A DNA stretch of 64,000 nucleotides from the NCBI RefSeq assembly GCF_040954835.1, contig NC_090696.1, forward strand, positions 75,577,722 through 75,641,721. Reading direction: 5' to 3'. Each line of letters starts with the position of its first letter. Within the stretch, counting starts at the first letter, position 1. This DNA comes from Lepisosteus oculatus (lineage: Eukaryota; Chordata; Actinopteri; Semionotiformes; Lepisosteidae). Both the position numbers and the translations under genes were made by a program. The notes under the pieces were generated by a model. That model was given only the letters and a program-made list of their open reading frames with translations. It did not search any database and was not told the origin of the DNA. Positions 36,985-50,075 of this stretch are shown piece by piece.

Positions 36985-37247
36985 CACCGTTGGAGTGGAC
37001 ACAGACACTGACACAGACCCAGAGCAGGTTGGGCACGCACACTGTCGGAGTGGACACAGATACAGATACAGACACCTACACAGACCCAGAGCAGGGTGGG
37101 CATGCACACTGTCGGAGTGGACACAGACACTGACACAGACCCAGAGCAGGGTGGGCATGCACACTGTCGGAGTGGATACAGACCCAGAGCAGGGTGGGCA
37201 TGCACACTGTCGGAGTGGATACAGACCCAGAGCAGGGTGGGCATGCC
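36985..37247. repeat. Minisatellite with 43-bp core unit
   Basis: Tandem units containing GGAGTGGACACAGACAC or GGAGTGGATACAGACCC, then AGAGCAGGGTGGGCATGCAC and ACTGTC. The short unit is 43 bp; longer units carry an internal CAGACA/CTGACA expansion. About five to six copies. Intronic in snx25; no coding meaning. Confidence 0.88.
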
Positions 37248-40200
37248 TGGTTAGCTGTTCCTGCATGCTGTCGCTGTGCAAGAATCCTGGAAGACACAAG
37301 AAGGAAGAGGGGGCACATCATTAGTCTGCTGGAACACAAGGCCATTACGCAGCAAGAAGCCAGTCATTCAGGATTGCACAGCGGAGTTAATGGGGGGTGC
37401 AGTCTGAGGACTGATGGACATGCCTTTGCCTTTTTCTGGGTGCTTACAGGAGTTAGCATCGTCCTCCAGTGGTTCCTGCGATACTGGAACAGGAGCAACA
37501 GATGATTAAACTTTGTCTCATTTTCCTTTTAGTAAAAAAAAAGTCACTTACTCCACAAATTTAAAAGCCTGTTGTGTGGGTTGTGCTCACAAGTAGATGT
37601 TTTTTTTTTATCATTTAACATTTCATCACTGGTATTTTTTCCTTCAAATCCTTATTTTTTTTCCTGATTTGGTACTACGTTCTTCTGAGCTGTCAGGCAG
37701 TAATTTTTAATTAGTGGAAGAGCTTTCCCAATCAGTGTTATTATGTAAGGAGATGTGTTTGGTAAGGTGATTTTATAATGTACTGAGGCCAACTGCACAT
37801 TCTACAGCTAATTAAACCAGCTGTCTAACCAAAGGGGTCTTATCATCTAAGTTTGCACAGCAGCAGAGTGAAACAGTTGAGATTGTATGTCCTCCAGATA
37901 GTCTTTTATCTAAATAATCATGGAAAGAGTGTTTTCTAACAGTATGTAGAACTGTTTTAAAAACCGTTGTGCTTGCACTTCACGAAATAGAAACACTTTG
38001 AGTGCAGTATGTAAAGGGCTGCTTAAAAACTGTTGGCGTTTCAGAATTGCTGCTGACTCTGTAGTGTAATTGTGCAAAATGAAACAGACATGTTAAGGTC
38101 CTGAACACCTCAGGGAGAGCCCTTGGGCCCAGGTTGGTGACCATGGTGACTCTCTGTATTTAGCTGCTGTGCACGCTGGCACATACCAGCTCAACCCCTG
38201 TTCCCTGTTGTAAATATCACTAAATTATGCGAGAACCTATTAGCATTAGGAGTCTGCACAACGGCTAGGCCGGGTTGTCCGTCTGGAAGCAGGGAAGTGT
38301 TTGTTTTGACCTTCAGTCTAAGCACATGGACACCTATGCCACTGACAGGCGCCCATTTTGTTGGTGTGAATAATGGAAGTAAAGCAAGGGCAGGCCAATA
38401 AATTCCAGTTCACATGTGTGCCCCAGCAAATAAGCTGCAACTTGATGCGGTTTTTCATCTTGTGGGTTTTTCAATAACGATAAGTAAGAGGTATTCCAGT
38501 AAATGGGCAGCTGCTGTTGGCATCAGTTTGACCACAGTTAACCCGTTTATTATTTCTTTCTCCTTGTTTTCTTTTCTTTCACCTCCATCCTGCATCCACC
38601 CCCTGATCTCCCTGCCTGTGCTTGACATTGAATAAGGAATCAGGTTTTTACAGATACAGCAGACTGACACTAACAAGAACCCATTCTACAGGGACTGTAG
38701 CTGGATGTCCGTTAATACTGGCTGCTTGTGGTGGTTGTGCAACTGTCATACTTTGAGTCTTGTCCAAATTAGAAAGTGTTCCTGCAAGGTTTTTTTTTTC
38801 CTCCATTGACTTTGGGGTAGAGAAAGTTTTTGCAATAAGATGTGTTTTTTATTTCTAGGCGACATTTGATAAGATGAGTTTTTCTTTTGTGGTAGTAATT
38901 TCATAATCTTTCACTGCATATTAGAATTCCTTATGCAGATTCAGGTTTATAGAGGTGATAATAAAGCCTGCAGGCTAAACAGGTGTATGTATTTATCTTA
39001 TCATTTTGATCTGTGTATTTTTAACACCCTGGGAAGGAACATAGTATGTTCTGTACGTCTGGCCTTTACAAGATTGCCTAATTTAGCTTGGTCTTGGTTT
39101 ATCTGTGGAAATTCTAGAGATACAGTGCTTCAGCTGTGCGTTCTCTAGAAACAAAATGGCCCCATCTAGAGCTGATTGTTTTAATTTTGTGTGTCAGATG
39201 TGCTCTAAGGAGTTCTTTCTCTTCGTTCTTTAGCAGTGTCTAAGAAACACAGGAAGTTTCATGGGATTTCTCTGATGAATGTTCGTTTATAGGTTTTGAA
39301 CTGAAAGGCATGGACGTTTTAAGAGATCCAGCTGCAAGCATTCAAGAAATGAAAGAAAACATTTATTATTGTAGCATACTAATCAGATAATCATTTTTTT
39401 CATTTTGACCTTTGCAGGAATGGGGGTTCCTAGTCATAATAGTGTTTCTGTGTTTCTTACCCACAAAGCTGTGTGGTGGTATCGGTCTCATTCCTATTAC
39501 CATAAAAGATACCAGTATTAAAGTATAGGCTCAAAACTTGTTTCACAACTCCATTCTGTGTTCTCGTCAAGGTATTTTTTAAAGTGAAGAAGCATTACAA
39601 AAAGGAGTATCATACTTGTGTAATGAAGTGATGCTTTAAATATTGTACTGTTCTGGATTTGCTCTGCTCCAGAATAAGGAACGGGTTGCCAGGCTGCAAA
39701 AAATGGTCATTCTCCAGGAGCACTCAAAAAACCAGCTTGATGAAATTCGTTGATCGATACAGACACTTGCCAAACAGGCTAGTAAGCATTAAATTATCCA
39801 TTATGTTTTGTCCTAAATTCTAAGTCTTTAGCAAAGCAGACATTGAGAACAGTAGCTCAAGATAATGTTCATTGCTGTTATTCTGGCCACTACATTTGTA
39901 TCCTGAAGTACATTTCATAAATATCAAAGGCAGAGGCCCATTACAAGTCCTGAGAATCTATCGTTCTTTGGCCTTGCGACTGTACACTTTTGGCTTTGCT
40001 ACAGCCCATCTGTCATCTGGCAACACGTCTTGCCTGCTAAATGAAACTGTTTCAGAGAGACTGCATCTGAGGAGTTGGCATAGTACCTCACCATTGCCTG
40101 GCAGCGCACCAGAGACAGATTCAGCACCAAAGAAACAACCATTTATTGCTTGCTCATAATTCTCCACCAGTACCAGGGTTTTATTGTGAAGAATTTTGAG

Positions 40201-40528
40201 TAAGACTAATGAGAATTGTAAGCAGAGCTTAATGAAGTTAATTATGTTAAATGTGAAAAGGAACATTGTACCAGTTGAGTACATAAACCAAACAGAACAC
40301 TACTTCGTCTGATATGTACTGTGTTTCAATGAATTTAATGTCTTTTCGTAATCCCTATTTAATTTTCATTCACGGCTACCTTCTCAATTGAGAGATTTCC
40401 TTTGATTCAAGCGTTTTGTTCTATCATATCCATCCAGCTCCTTGTTAAAGTACAGGCGAAAGTTGGGCTTCTTTATTGTCAGCATAGGCAAGAAGAACAC
40501 TAACTTCAATGCAGTGAATATCTCTGTA

Positions 40529-41108
40529 ATATAATAATAATAATAATTGCTTACACTTATATAGCGCTTTTCTGGACACTCCACTCAAAGCGCTTTACAG
40601 GTAATGGGGATCCCCTCCACCACCACCAGTGTGCAGCCCCACCCGGATGATGCGACGGCAGCCATAGTGCACCAGAACGCTCCCCACACATCAGCTATCA
40701 GTGGGGAGGAGAGCAGAGAAATGAAGCCAATTCATAGATGGGGATTATTAGGAGGCCATGATTGGTAAGGGCCAATAGGAAATTTGGCCAGGACGCCGGG
40801 GTTACACCCTTACTCTTTTCAAGAAACGCACTGGGATTTTTAATGACCACAGAGAGTCAGGACCTCGGTTTTACGTCTCATCCGAAGGACGGCACCTGTT
40901 TACAGTATAGTGTCCCCATCACTATACTGGGGCATTAGGACCCACATGGACCGCAGGGTGAGCGCCCCCTGCTGGCCCCACTAACACCTTTTCCAGCAGC
41001 AACCTTAATTTTTCCCAGGAGGTCTCCCATCCAGGTACTGACCAGGCTCACACCTGCTTAGCTAGAGAGGGTTGCCAGTTGTGAGTTGCAGAGTGATATG
41101 GCTGCTGG
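40529..41108 (-). mobile_element. 5S rRNA-derived SINE, near full length
   Basis: On the minus strand the 5' head contains AGCTAAGCAGGTGTGAGCC and TGGTCAGTACCTGGATGGGA followed by GACCTCCTGGGAA, matching the 5S rRNA internal promoter (A box, intermediate element and C box). A unique body of about 450 bp and an L2-like tail follow (GCGCTATATAAGTGTAAGCA then ATT repeats). This identifies the family as a SINE3-type (5S-headed) element. The body includes a CTCF-like core at 40961-40975. Confidence 0.88.
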
Positions 41109-43448
41109 TATCTATCTCACTTTTATGATATAAATGTTGACATAACAACATGATATAAAGCCAATTAAACTCTAACTGCATTAACTGGTTCAGTTAATTA
41201 ATTTGTTCAGTACTGTGATAGGAGAACTTTAAGCAAAATCAGGTTTTATGCTGAGAGCAGTTTTGGTTCCCAAGTAATCACACATACCCTCGTCAGCGCT
41301 GGCGTCTTTGGCTTCAAGCCACTCTCATGCTGAGCACGAGTGAGCTCCACAGGCCAGGAGCACAGCACCTGAGTGCCCAAGACTGAGCTGGCAAAGGTCG
41401 TGGCTTTAAACACTTACAGATCTGCCTTTTGGGATCTGACAGTTCTTAGGAAAGTGTGTAGTAAGCACCTTCTGCAGATGAAAGTCCCATTCCTGTGAAT
41501 TAAAAATGACTTCCACAAAATGTCACAGGAAACTGGCCTTGAGGCCCTTGCGCTGCAGTGATTTGCACACGGAAGGCTCTCCACGGCTTCCGCCCCCATG
41601 TCTGAACGGTGAACGGAGCACCATGAAGAGACGTCTGCCTTCCACCCCAGCGCTCTGGAGGAAACACCTGCCGGAACGCGTTGCGAAACCGATCTGCGCA
41701 GTGCGCTTTTAGAAACCCAGTGTGAGCTGGCTGTGTGCCTTCCTCCCACTGTAGTCATCGCCCACAACAGCAGCACACAAGCTAAAAATGAACCTGTCTG
41801 TTTCAGCCCCATCCAGAGCCAGGCGGTTTGGATTTGACTCTTCCTCTTGCGTTGGGGTAGTTGGGGGGGGGTGTCGTACTCATCTCTGGGACAGTTCGTC
41901 CCTGTGACCTTTGCCCTGAGATGAGTCCCACAGCTTCAGGAGTGATCATGTCCAACTGGGGGTGGGAGGGCCTTTTACAAACCGAATAGCATTTGGTGTG
42001 TGACACTTGGTTTTTCTTCTACCTTTTTTGTACCCTGGATTCCTCTGAGCGGTCTAGTTATAAATTTTTCATAAATTTTGAAATTTTATACATTTTGCAA
42101 CATCCAGATTAGTGCCGCCTACTTAAGGACCAGTCTTTGTCTGGCTGATTGCTCCTTCGGTTGTCGGTTTTCTGCGTATGGCTCCTTTTCCAAGAGAGTT
42201 TGCCTTAGACAGTCTCAGACTCATTTGGTTTCTTTGAAATGCGTCGCGTGTCTGAAATCCAAACGCCCACACAGGGAAGAGTTCATTTAGATGATTGAAT
42301 GTAGAGGACGGATTTAACCTAACGATCCAGACAAGTGCTTCTAACTCAGCGCTGAGGTCTTGCGTGGAATGTGACAGTGGCTGTGGGCTATTACCACAGT
42401 CTCTTTGCAGTGGACCTCAAACGAAGTATGCATGTGTTATACTATTATACTGTTGGCCATGAATACAAATCATCATCACCATTTCAGAGACCAGCAAACC
42501 GGTCCTCGGAAAACACTGCCTCTAATGTGGCCTTGTATTGAACACGATCGATCTGTCGCCTCTTGCAGATCTGCAGCACAGCCTAGATGTGTAAAATTAG
42601 TGATATTCTTTTTAGGAACTGAATCGAAAGTTGTTGTTTTTTTTGTATTGCTTTCATCGGATTTACTTTCCTTTTTAATAGTTGAATAACAAGTGTGTAA
42701 TGGTCAGCAAAAAAGACTGCTTGCCGGTTTTCTTTTCATCCAAGCGAGAGCATGGCTGACACCGCTGGCGTGCCACACGGCACTTCTGCACACAGCTTCC
42801 TGTTCCCCAGGAGAGGGGGCGTGTCCGCCTGGTGTGATGCGGTGAATTTGAGAGCCGTCCACTCGACCCCTCCAGCCCCTGACGGCCCTCTGGAGAGTCA
42901 CAATCGCTGTGAAATGCAGACACCTGCCCATGGGCAGTGTTGAGTCTCCCGTGAGGAGCTGTGTATTACGTTTCAGATTTGCTCTTTTTCCCTGGCTGCT
43001 ATTCATGGATCTATAGCTGATCCCTATAGTTGCAACTGGGAACGGCAAAAGTTGGCAAAATAAAGACGCCAAGCTCAGGTTTCTGCAGGATAGTTCAATT
43101 CTGATCCTTAAGACTTGATGTTTTAAAGCAACGTGTTTCTGGTGCATGATAACATTTACCATTTCCAGTCAAGTTTTACCAGGTTGCGTTTCTACATAAT
43201 GTCTTGAGATGCTCAATTAGGAGACCTCATTTTATGTCAGTTTGATCACTTTGCGAATGTTATGTCACGTTACCTCCTGAGTGATTTAGGAGAGCCGGAC
43301 AGGATCTGTAACTTGGCCTGATGGTTCAGACCCTGGGTACCATGCGAGCTCCCTCTATTTCCCTCTCCCGAGACTCTTCACCTACTCCTCTAGGCAGGGC
43401 TTGGCGTCTCCCAGCTCACCCTCTCTTTCATCTGTTTCCTCGTGGCAG

Positions 43449-43665
43449 TGTTTGACTACAGCTACAGAGACTACGTGCTGTCCTGGTACGTGGAGCTGAG
43501 CAGGGACGAGGGGCAGCTCTATCACATGCTGTCTGAGGACTTCTGGGAGATCGCCAGGCAGCTCAGGACCCGGCTGGCCGGCATCGACGTCGTGAGCTTG
43601 GTCTGCAACGACACGGTGAAAACCCTGCACGCCCACTTCTGTGACCTCAAAGCCGCCAACACCAG
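43449..43665 (+). CDS. snx25: Sorting nexin 25, exon 3 (PXA domain start)
   Basis: 217-nt exon encoding VFDYSYRDYVLSWYVELSRD, then EGQLYHMLSEDFWEIARQL and a C-terminal HFCDLKAANTR. This matches human SNX25 closely and is the first half of the PXA domain, a helical module of endosome/ER-contact sorting nexins that binds lipids. Acceptor CTCGTGGCAG, donor ACCAG|GTACTG in phase 2. SNX25 acts in endosomal trafficking and has been linked to TGF-beta receptor degradation. Confidence 0.96.
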
Positions 43666-46600
43666 GTACTGATCGGTTCGTGTTCCCTCGATAGGAGAGG
43701 GCTCTCGAGTGCCAGCAGATGCTTGCAGACCAGCTGATGCTAGTTGACCCCATTTTGTGTTCGTTGTTAGCTGTCCTGTTAGCCCAGAAGGCTGTATCGA
43801 TACTGAGGTGCATGCTGGGAACACTCTGCAAGACCGAAACGTTCAGCCTGTCAGTTCAACTTGGCAGACATTTCTTTGTTTATCCAATAGTATTTAACGA
43901 TTTGATTTTGGGTTTGTTGAGGAATTCGGTTGTAACGACATGACTGTGGGGAATCGTATCACTACCCCAGCTTGCTCTGTTTATAGTACTGCTTTTCTAT
44001 GCAAGGAAACGGCACGCGTTCATGGGCATTTCCATGTAAAATTCATAGTTTGCATCTCCAGCACCCCTGTAAATGGAATTCACACGGTCCTTCTGCAGGG
44101 CTGGTTTGATTTCAGCCAGAAACGCCATCCTCTCAGTCTCTTACCCTCAAGCACGAGCACTTACAGTACTTTGAAAATGAACGCTACAAGAGACAGTCCC
44201 TTTAGTGCATGTGGGTCTTTATTAGAATGCAAGAAAGAGAGGCAAAAGCTGAAAATAAACAGTGAAAAGTGAAAAAGCCACATTTTAATTGACTTGTTTT
44301 CCAAATGTTATGGTATATTTGAAAAGTGTTGTGCAGATAATTTGAGCATCTTTCCTCCTGAGGCTTCATTAAGGTGCTGGCTGGTCAATAATTTATATGT
44401 CTTCCCGGGAAGACAAAAGACACACTAAAATAAGTGGCGTTTTCTGCTTCTCTGGTAACATGAGGCTAAACCATGTTGTTCCCTTCAGTAACAAAAAAGC
44501 ATCAGCTCTCGCATTGTGTAGGGAAAAGACATTATTAACTGGCTAAACCAGGCTTCCTTCAGTCTGCATTATGAGTGTATCTGTTGCAGCGAAATGTCAC
44601 AGGCTCCCTTTTTATGAGGATTAAGACAGGACTTAAAAGGTCAGGTAACTGGAGTTCTTTATTTTAAAACAGTGAAGACTGTGGCATTGCACAACTGGGA
44701 AAAAATAGCATGAGTATTAAAATCTGACAGGTACAAAACATTGCTGAAAATCAATTTATTTAGAACTGTGTATAAACTACACGACGCACAGTGAGAAGGA
44801 ATTATGTGTTGGAGTTGTAGAAGGTCACACACTGAGATACATTTCAAGGAATTGATTGCAACTGTATCGTAATGATGCGTTAAATTTGGTGCACGGCATA
44901 TCTGAGCGCGTGAATACATGCTCTCCTGTTTTTGTTCCCAGTGTTTTCTGTCGAAAGGGTTTGTTAAGTGTGCTCTTTCCTCTACCCTGAAATGCAGATT
45001 TTTTTTCTTTCCTTCACATGATGAGCTGACCTCATTCCCTAACATAAACATGCGTTGTTGTCTGTGCAGTTCTTATTGGGCTGGCAGTTGTAGTGCAAGA
45101 AATGCTCAGATCTCTATCAGGCTGTGATTTGTGAGTGAGCACGCCATTCATGTTTAATTTGGCTTGTATGCTGAGAGCTGGAGTAATGGTACACACCCGA
45201 AGGTTGAATGTCAGTCCTTGATAACACAGGCTTGAAATGTCAGTCATGGTAAGAAAAGAATTTAGTTCCAGGTGTAAATATAGAACACAATAAAAGGGTA
45301 ATGATTGGAGCTGTTTCGTTTTCAAGCCAGCTGTTGAGTATCTTCGATACCGCGTTTGCAGAAGTGCTGTGTCGCTCGCTGGCTCTTACTCGATTCAGCC
45401 GTGCTGTGATGATGGCGTTGTCTTATTTTGCTTTGTCGTTTTTTTACGCAGACTACTGGACCTATGATAAAGTGCCATGGGCTGAGAATATTTAAGTCTT
45501 GGCCACATTTTTTCAAAGGGTCGCCTTAGGAGTGATATGAACTTTAAGAACAAGCATTCAAGCATTAAAGCTTTAAGCAATAACAGGATATTCAAATTTT
45601 TTCAGCCCTTTGTAGATACTGTACCTTGAAATGCTGGTGAAATGTATTAGGTAATGATGGAAAACCAGTTATGGAAGCAGTTATTTATTACTAACCATTA
45701 TAATGATGTTTGATGTTTAAACTGTAGTGCGTTTTTCAGTGGAGCTGACCGAGACGTACACAATCATGCAGTCACTCACACTGCCCCCCCTCCCAAACAC
45801 AGACACACTCCCCCACACATCACACGCGCTGCAGTCATGCACGCAGACTTGAATGTCTGCATTGACGGGGAGCAGAACTGACCCGTGGCTTAATTCTTAG
45901 GTCACAGCTCTAATGGTGAGCCGAAAACCGGATTAATCAGAGATCTGAAGTTAATTAGCTCCGAAATGAATTTTGGAAATGGCCTGATGGCGAAAAGGGG
46001 GGCGGAGATTCATTTGAAAAACATATACTGTACCATGACTTTCTAAGCAAAATGTTAATTTGGCACTGAAGGCAGCTTGCAGTCTACACCCTGACGGCAT
46101 TGTGAACTTACAGTCTGGAATGAAAAATAACAGTGCAGCATTGTGGAAGCAGAGCTGTGCCACAAAATGTAGGATGTAATCTCCTGTGTACAGTATAATG
46201 CTGAATGTCTGAGTCGGGGAGGAATGAGCTGTGTGGATGCTGAAAGTAATGTAGAGAATGAAAACAAGCAGTGGAGTGAGAAGCATGCCGTGTGCCTGCA
46301 GTACAGCAGAACAGAGGGTTCGAGGAAAGGTGGTCCTGTGTTGTGTTGTAGTGGGAGGCACAGTGGGATGTGATCCCCTGCAGGACAGGGAGCCCAGCGG
46401 TAAGGATGTGCGGCTCGTGTCCTTTTGGAAAGGTAGGTGTACAGCAGGCACTGGGAGAAGGACAGAGAGGGCGCAGCCCTGGCGTTCACAGTTTCAGGAA
46501 GGACAGTGGACACACAGGCAGGGTGGGAAATCCTGGGAATTGTGCGCGAAGTCTAGGAACTGGGTGGGACCCAGTGGGGCTGGCAGGGCTCTCGGAGGGG

Positions 46601-47869
46601 AGCGGATGTTTGGGGTGTGGAGAGGGCAGAGCACTGGATCAGGGGTGGCAGCAGGCAGGGAGCTGAAGCTGTCCAGTCGAAAAACCGACGCGGGCCTGGA
46701 CAATGAGCTGGTGGACGAAGGAGAGATTCTTTAAAAGGAGCAGTAGTGCTCCAGGGAAAAGATGGGATTTGAATTTGCATATTGTTGAGGAATGTGGCTC
46801 CACTGTAGCAAAAGTCCCCTTTTCAATGTCAAGCCATTAGACTTTGAACCTGATATTATCATTTTTCTTTACAAGCTCGTGAAGGTGAGTGTGATGCCAA
46901 GCAGAACTTTTAAATTACACTTCATTAGTTCTCAGTTATACTTTTGACAAACCCCCCACCAGTACAGGTTATACCAGGATCGTCATTAACGCTTTGTGTG
47001 ATGTACGGCACCGCTGCGCCCTTGTGAACTAAATTTGAATTGTTTTTCTTGGAACAGCAGACTTTGTCAGAGCAGAAATCCTAGCTTCTTTCAAGAAGAA
47101 GTTTGGGTGGCATCCTCGAATCAAGTAGTCACTGAAAAAAGATTGGTGGGACAAATTAGACAAGTGTTTTTATAATGGCTGTTCACAGATAACGTATTTT
47201 TTCATGTCACGCACTTGAGCCTTCACCGGGATCATTAGCTGAAATTGTTTTTATTTTAATTACTTACTTTTCAGGTTGGAATTAACCTCTTTTTTCACGG
47301 TGATGCAGCCCCCCTTTCAGACGACATTTTCTCTGTGCCTTTGTTGTTGTTGACCGTCTGAACATTTTATTCCGCTACTCACTGCACAGGAAAACCGCTC
47401 AGACAGAAATGCCATGGATTGCACATCAGAAGCACAGAAGATCTAAGTAAAAAGCTTTCCGTTGCTCTTCAGAAGTCTCTGGAAATGCATAGTAAAAAGA
47501 TTTCTTCCCACAGCAAAACCCAAACCTAAAATGAATGAAAATGCAAATAAAATTGAATGAAAGCTCAGATTTGTTTTACCTGTGGAAAAAAACGTCTGTG
47601 ATTTGAAAATCTATCCCCTCTGCAGGCTGTGGGGCTGTGGGAAGCGAGGCTGTAATCTTTGCTTTTCCAAAATGCTGCTCCATTGCTTTTAGCACTGAGC
47701 AAGATGTCAAATAAAAACTTTGTCCACAATCTGAAAATATGCTGATCCTGATCCTGATCACATAGACACTCAGAGGAAGTGTTGGTTTACAGTAAAAGCA
47801 CATACCCTTTCCCTTTTCATACGTTTGTGGCCTTTTCTTCAGTTGTTCTGCAGTGCAGCTTCCTTTTAT

Positions 47870-48350
47870 TATAATCAAAGTTATAATCATACGTTTTATT
47901 TGTAAAGCACCTTTCCCAACCCAAGGATGCTGTAGATCATGATAAAAGAAAAGAAAACAAGAGTCTACAGGTTTATATAGATGTAGATAGAATAATGCAG
48001 GGCAGTCACACATAGGCCCTGGGTAAAAGTTGAGTTTTGAGTTTAGATGTGAGGAGAGGTAAAGGATTTCTCTCTCAAAGAGTCGGAGGAAGGTCATTCC
48101 ATAACAAAGGAGCAGTGATCGAGAAAGCACAGCCATCAGAAGTCTGAGCTGAAGGGAGCCTACACGAGGGAGTGTAAGCATCAGGGATGTATGATGGAGC
48201 CAGACATTGAATATGTGACTTTATAGGCAGCCAGTGTAGAGACTTCGGTGTAAGAGTGACATGCTGCCATTCAGGACACACCAAGGTGGCTGCAGTTTGT
48301 TCTTGGAGATGGCTGTCAGGAAGAGGAGGGACAGCTGAGCTACACAACTG
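47870..48350 (-). pseudogene. L2-like LINE fragment, decayed ORF2 C-terminus
   Basis: The minus strand encodes TPKSLHWLPIKSHIQ, then LAPSYIPDAYTPSCRLPSAQ and CAFSITAPLLWNDLP, the characteristic C-terminal region following the reverse transcriptase of L2/CR1-group LINEs. It is followed by a 3' tail near 47920-47890 (GGTGCTTTACAAATAAAACG). The frame is short and lacks the catalytic domains, so it is a dead 5'-truncated copy. Confidence 0.75.
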
Positions 48351-49298
48351 TTCTCAGTGTGTGGTCCAACTGGGTGTGCTGCACATGAGAGGAGCCAGTC
48401 AGTTTCAGATCGAGAGAGGCTTTATGTATATCAGTGTATTATATGTGTAAGCTCTATCTCTCTGGGGACATGCTAGGCATACAGCAGATTTGTGTGATGC
48501 ACAGATGGCAGCCTGCACACTGCTCAGATGGAAATGAACTTGTGGCGTTAACGCAACGCAGCGATAAACTGGAAACTTAACTATCGATATGTGGAAATGT
48601 TCTGTGTAAGAAAATGAATGGGTTGTGTGCGTGTATATACGGGTTATGATTATTTTTTTTTGCTGAATAACTGCACAATAATTTCCTGTCAGTTATGTGC
48701 CTATGAGACCAGGAAGGAAAAACTGTTTTGCATAATTTTTTCCCAACCTGGTGTAGTTTATCATTGCATATTCAAGGATTGGTGAGGCTTGGTATAGATG
48801 CTGCTGATAATTAGCTCCCTGAGAGGTGAATATTCCGATTCGATAAAGAAAATGAGGTTCTCAGCAGAGTCTCAGATTGCCATGTCGCCCGCTTGCCCAG
48901 TTGTCACAGTTATTGATTATTGCTTTCCAATTGTGTTGTACTGGTTTCCCACAGAAGAACGGTTTACTGACACCCTGTGGTCTGTATTGAGAAGAGGTAC
49001 AGTATGTGATTTCACCTTCTGGGTCAGTTCGCTCTGCAGCCGGGAGGAGGGTGGCATTGCATCACAGTGTGCTATTTTCACTGTCAGCCTTCGATATACC
49101 GAAAGGGTTCATAGACGGAGTGAAGCAGAGACTGAAGTGTCCAGACCACACCCTGAAGCGATGAGGACACGACGTGTGGGCGCTGACAGTACACCCAGGA
49201 GAGCACAGGGGGGAAGATGACAAATCGGTCCTCTCACCTTGGCAATACGCCTGGCTGCCAAAAAAGCCACGCTTCTTTTTTAATGTTAATTAATAGTC

Positions 49299-49613
49299 AG
49301 CAGCCATACCACTCTGCAACTCACAACTGGCAGCCCACTGGAGCCCAGCAGGTGTGAGCCTGGTCAGTACCTGGATGGGAGACCTCCTGGGAAAAACTAA
49401 GGCTGCTGCTGGAAGAGGTGTTAGTGGGGCCAGCAGGGGGCGCTCACCCTGCGGTCCGTGTGGGTCCTAATGCCCCAGTATAGTGATGGGGACACTATAC
49501 TGTAAACAGGCGCCGTCCTTCGGATGAGACGTAAAACCGAGGTCCTGACTCTCTGTGGTCATTAATAATCCCAGGGCGCTTCTCGAAGAGAGTAGGGGTG
49601 TAATTATTATTAT
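49299..49613 (+). mobile_element. 5S rRNA-derived SINE with internal deletion
   Basis: Plus-strand copy starting GCAGCCATACCACTCTGCAA with the 5S C-box segment GCCTGGTCAGTACCTGGATG. The body runs to GGTCATTAATAATCCCAGGG and AGTAGGGGTGTAA, then jumps directly to the ATT-repeat tail. The segment between body and tail, present in the copies at 40529 and 59740, is missing. A CTCF-like core lies at 49430-49444. It ends about 210 bp before snx25 exon 4. Confidence 0.86.
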
Positions 49614-49820
49614 GAATTCTAGTATTTTTGTATTTGCAAACAACAAATGCCACGGCCCCACTGCGCTTGTACCACTGCTTTGCCTTGGTCTCCCGCAGTC
49701 CGGGGGAGCCCGTCTCCGTTCCCTGCGACTGTCGGTCTCTTTCTCCGCGCGGTGACCCCGCTGTCGCCCGGCCCGCTCCGGCAGTGCGGCGCGATCACCG
49801 CTGTGGCGTTTCCCTTGCAG

Positions 49821-49993
49821 GCAGGAAGAGCCGCCCCGGGCTTTCCGTCTCCACCCGTGTCTGCGCAGCCCGGAGCAGGAGCTGCGGTTCCTGCGCGGCT
49901 GTGCGCGGCTGCTCATGCCCTGCCTCCTGCCCCGCAAGGACGCCCGGGCCCACAGCCTGCGGGTGGCGCTGGCAGAGGTCGTCGCCACGAAAG
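49821..49993 (+). CDS. snx25: Sorting nexin 25, exon 4 (PXA domain)
   Basis: 173-nt exon after TTTCCCTTGCAG, encoding QEEPPRAFRLHPCLRSPEQE, LRFLRGCARLLMPCLLPRKD and ARAHSLRVALAEVVATK. It aligns with the human segment around VLHACLRN...LAEILTTK. The donor GAAAG|GTACGG leaves phase 1. It is markedly GC-rich and more diverged than exons 3 and 5. The long inverted repeat begins only about 80 bp past the donor. Confidence 0.92.
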
Positions 49994-50075
49994 GTACGGA
50001 TTCCCACAGCACGGGGGGGGGGGGGCGGGCGGAGGAGCGGCGTGACGGGGGGGGGGGGTCTTTCTCCTCGTGTTG

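Larger units (their letters stand above)
33006..43448 (+). other. snx25: snx25 intron 2
   Basis: 10.4-kb intron holding two minisatellites (35247-35795 and 36985-37247) and a near-complete 5S-derived SINE (40529-41108). Remaining stretches are unremarkable AT-rich sequence. Open frames such as 41414-41812 (minus) show no family match. Confidence 0.65.
43666..49820 (+). other. snx25: snx25 intron 3
   Basis: 6.2-kb intron with an L2 fragment (47870-48350, minus) and a rearranged 5S-SINE (49299-49613) about 200 bp before exon 4. The GC-richer stretch 46300-46740 has open frames but no recognisable protein. No other feature. Confidence 0.65.

Noticed and set aside
36944..37345. Repetitive frames with VDTDTDT or CSGSVSV motifs
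   Set aside because: Explained by the 43-bp minisatellite.
41015..41108. 5S rRNA gene
   Set aside because: Only internal promoter segments resemble 5S; the element continues into a SINE body and tail.
41414..41812. 132-codon minus-strand frame with signal-peptide-like start
   Set aside because: Hydrophobic start is plausible but the rest shows no domain, no splice context and no repeat of known protein pattern.
45951..46734. Open frames on both strands in a GC-richer stretch of snx25 intron 3
   Set aside because: No family similarity, and both strands are open, suggesting composition rather than coding.
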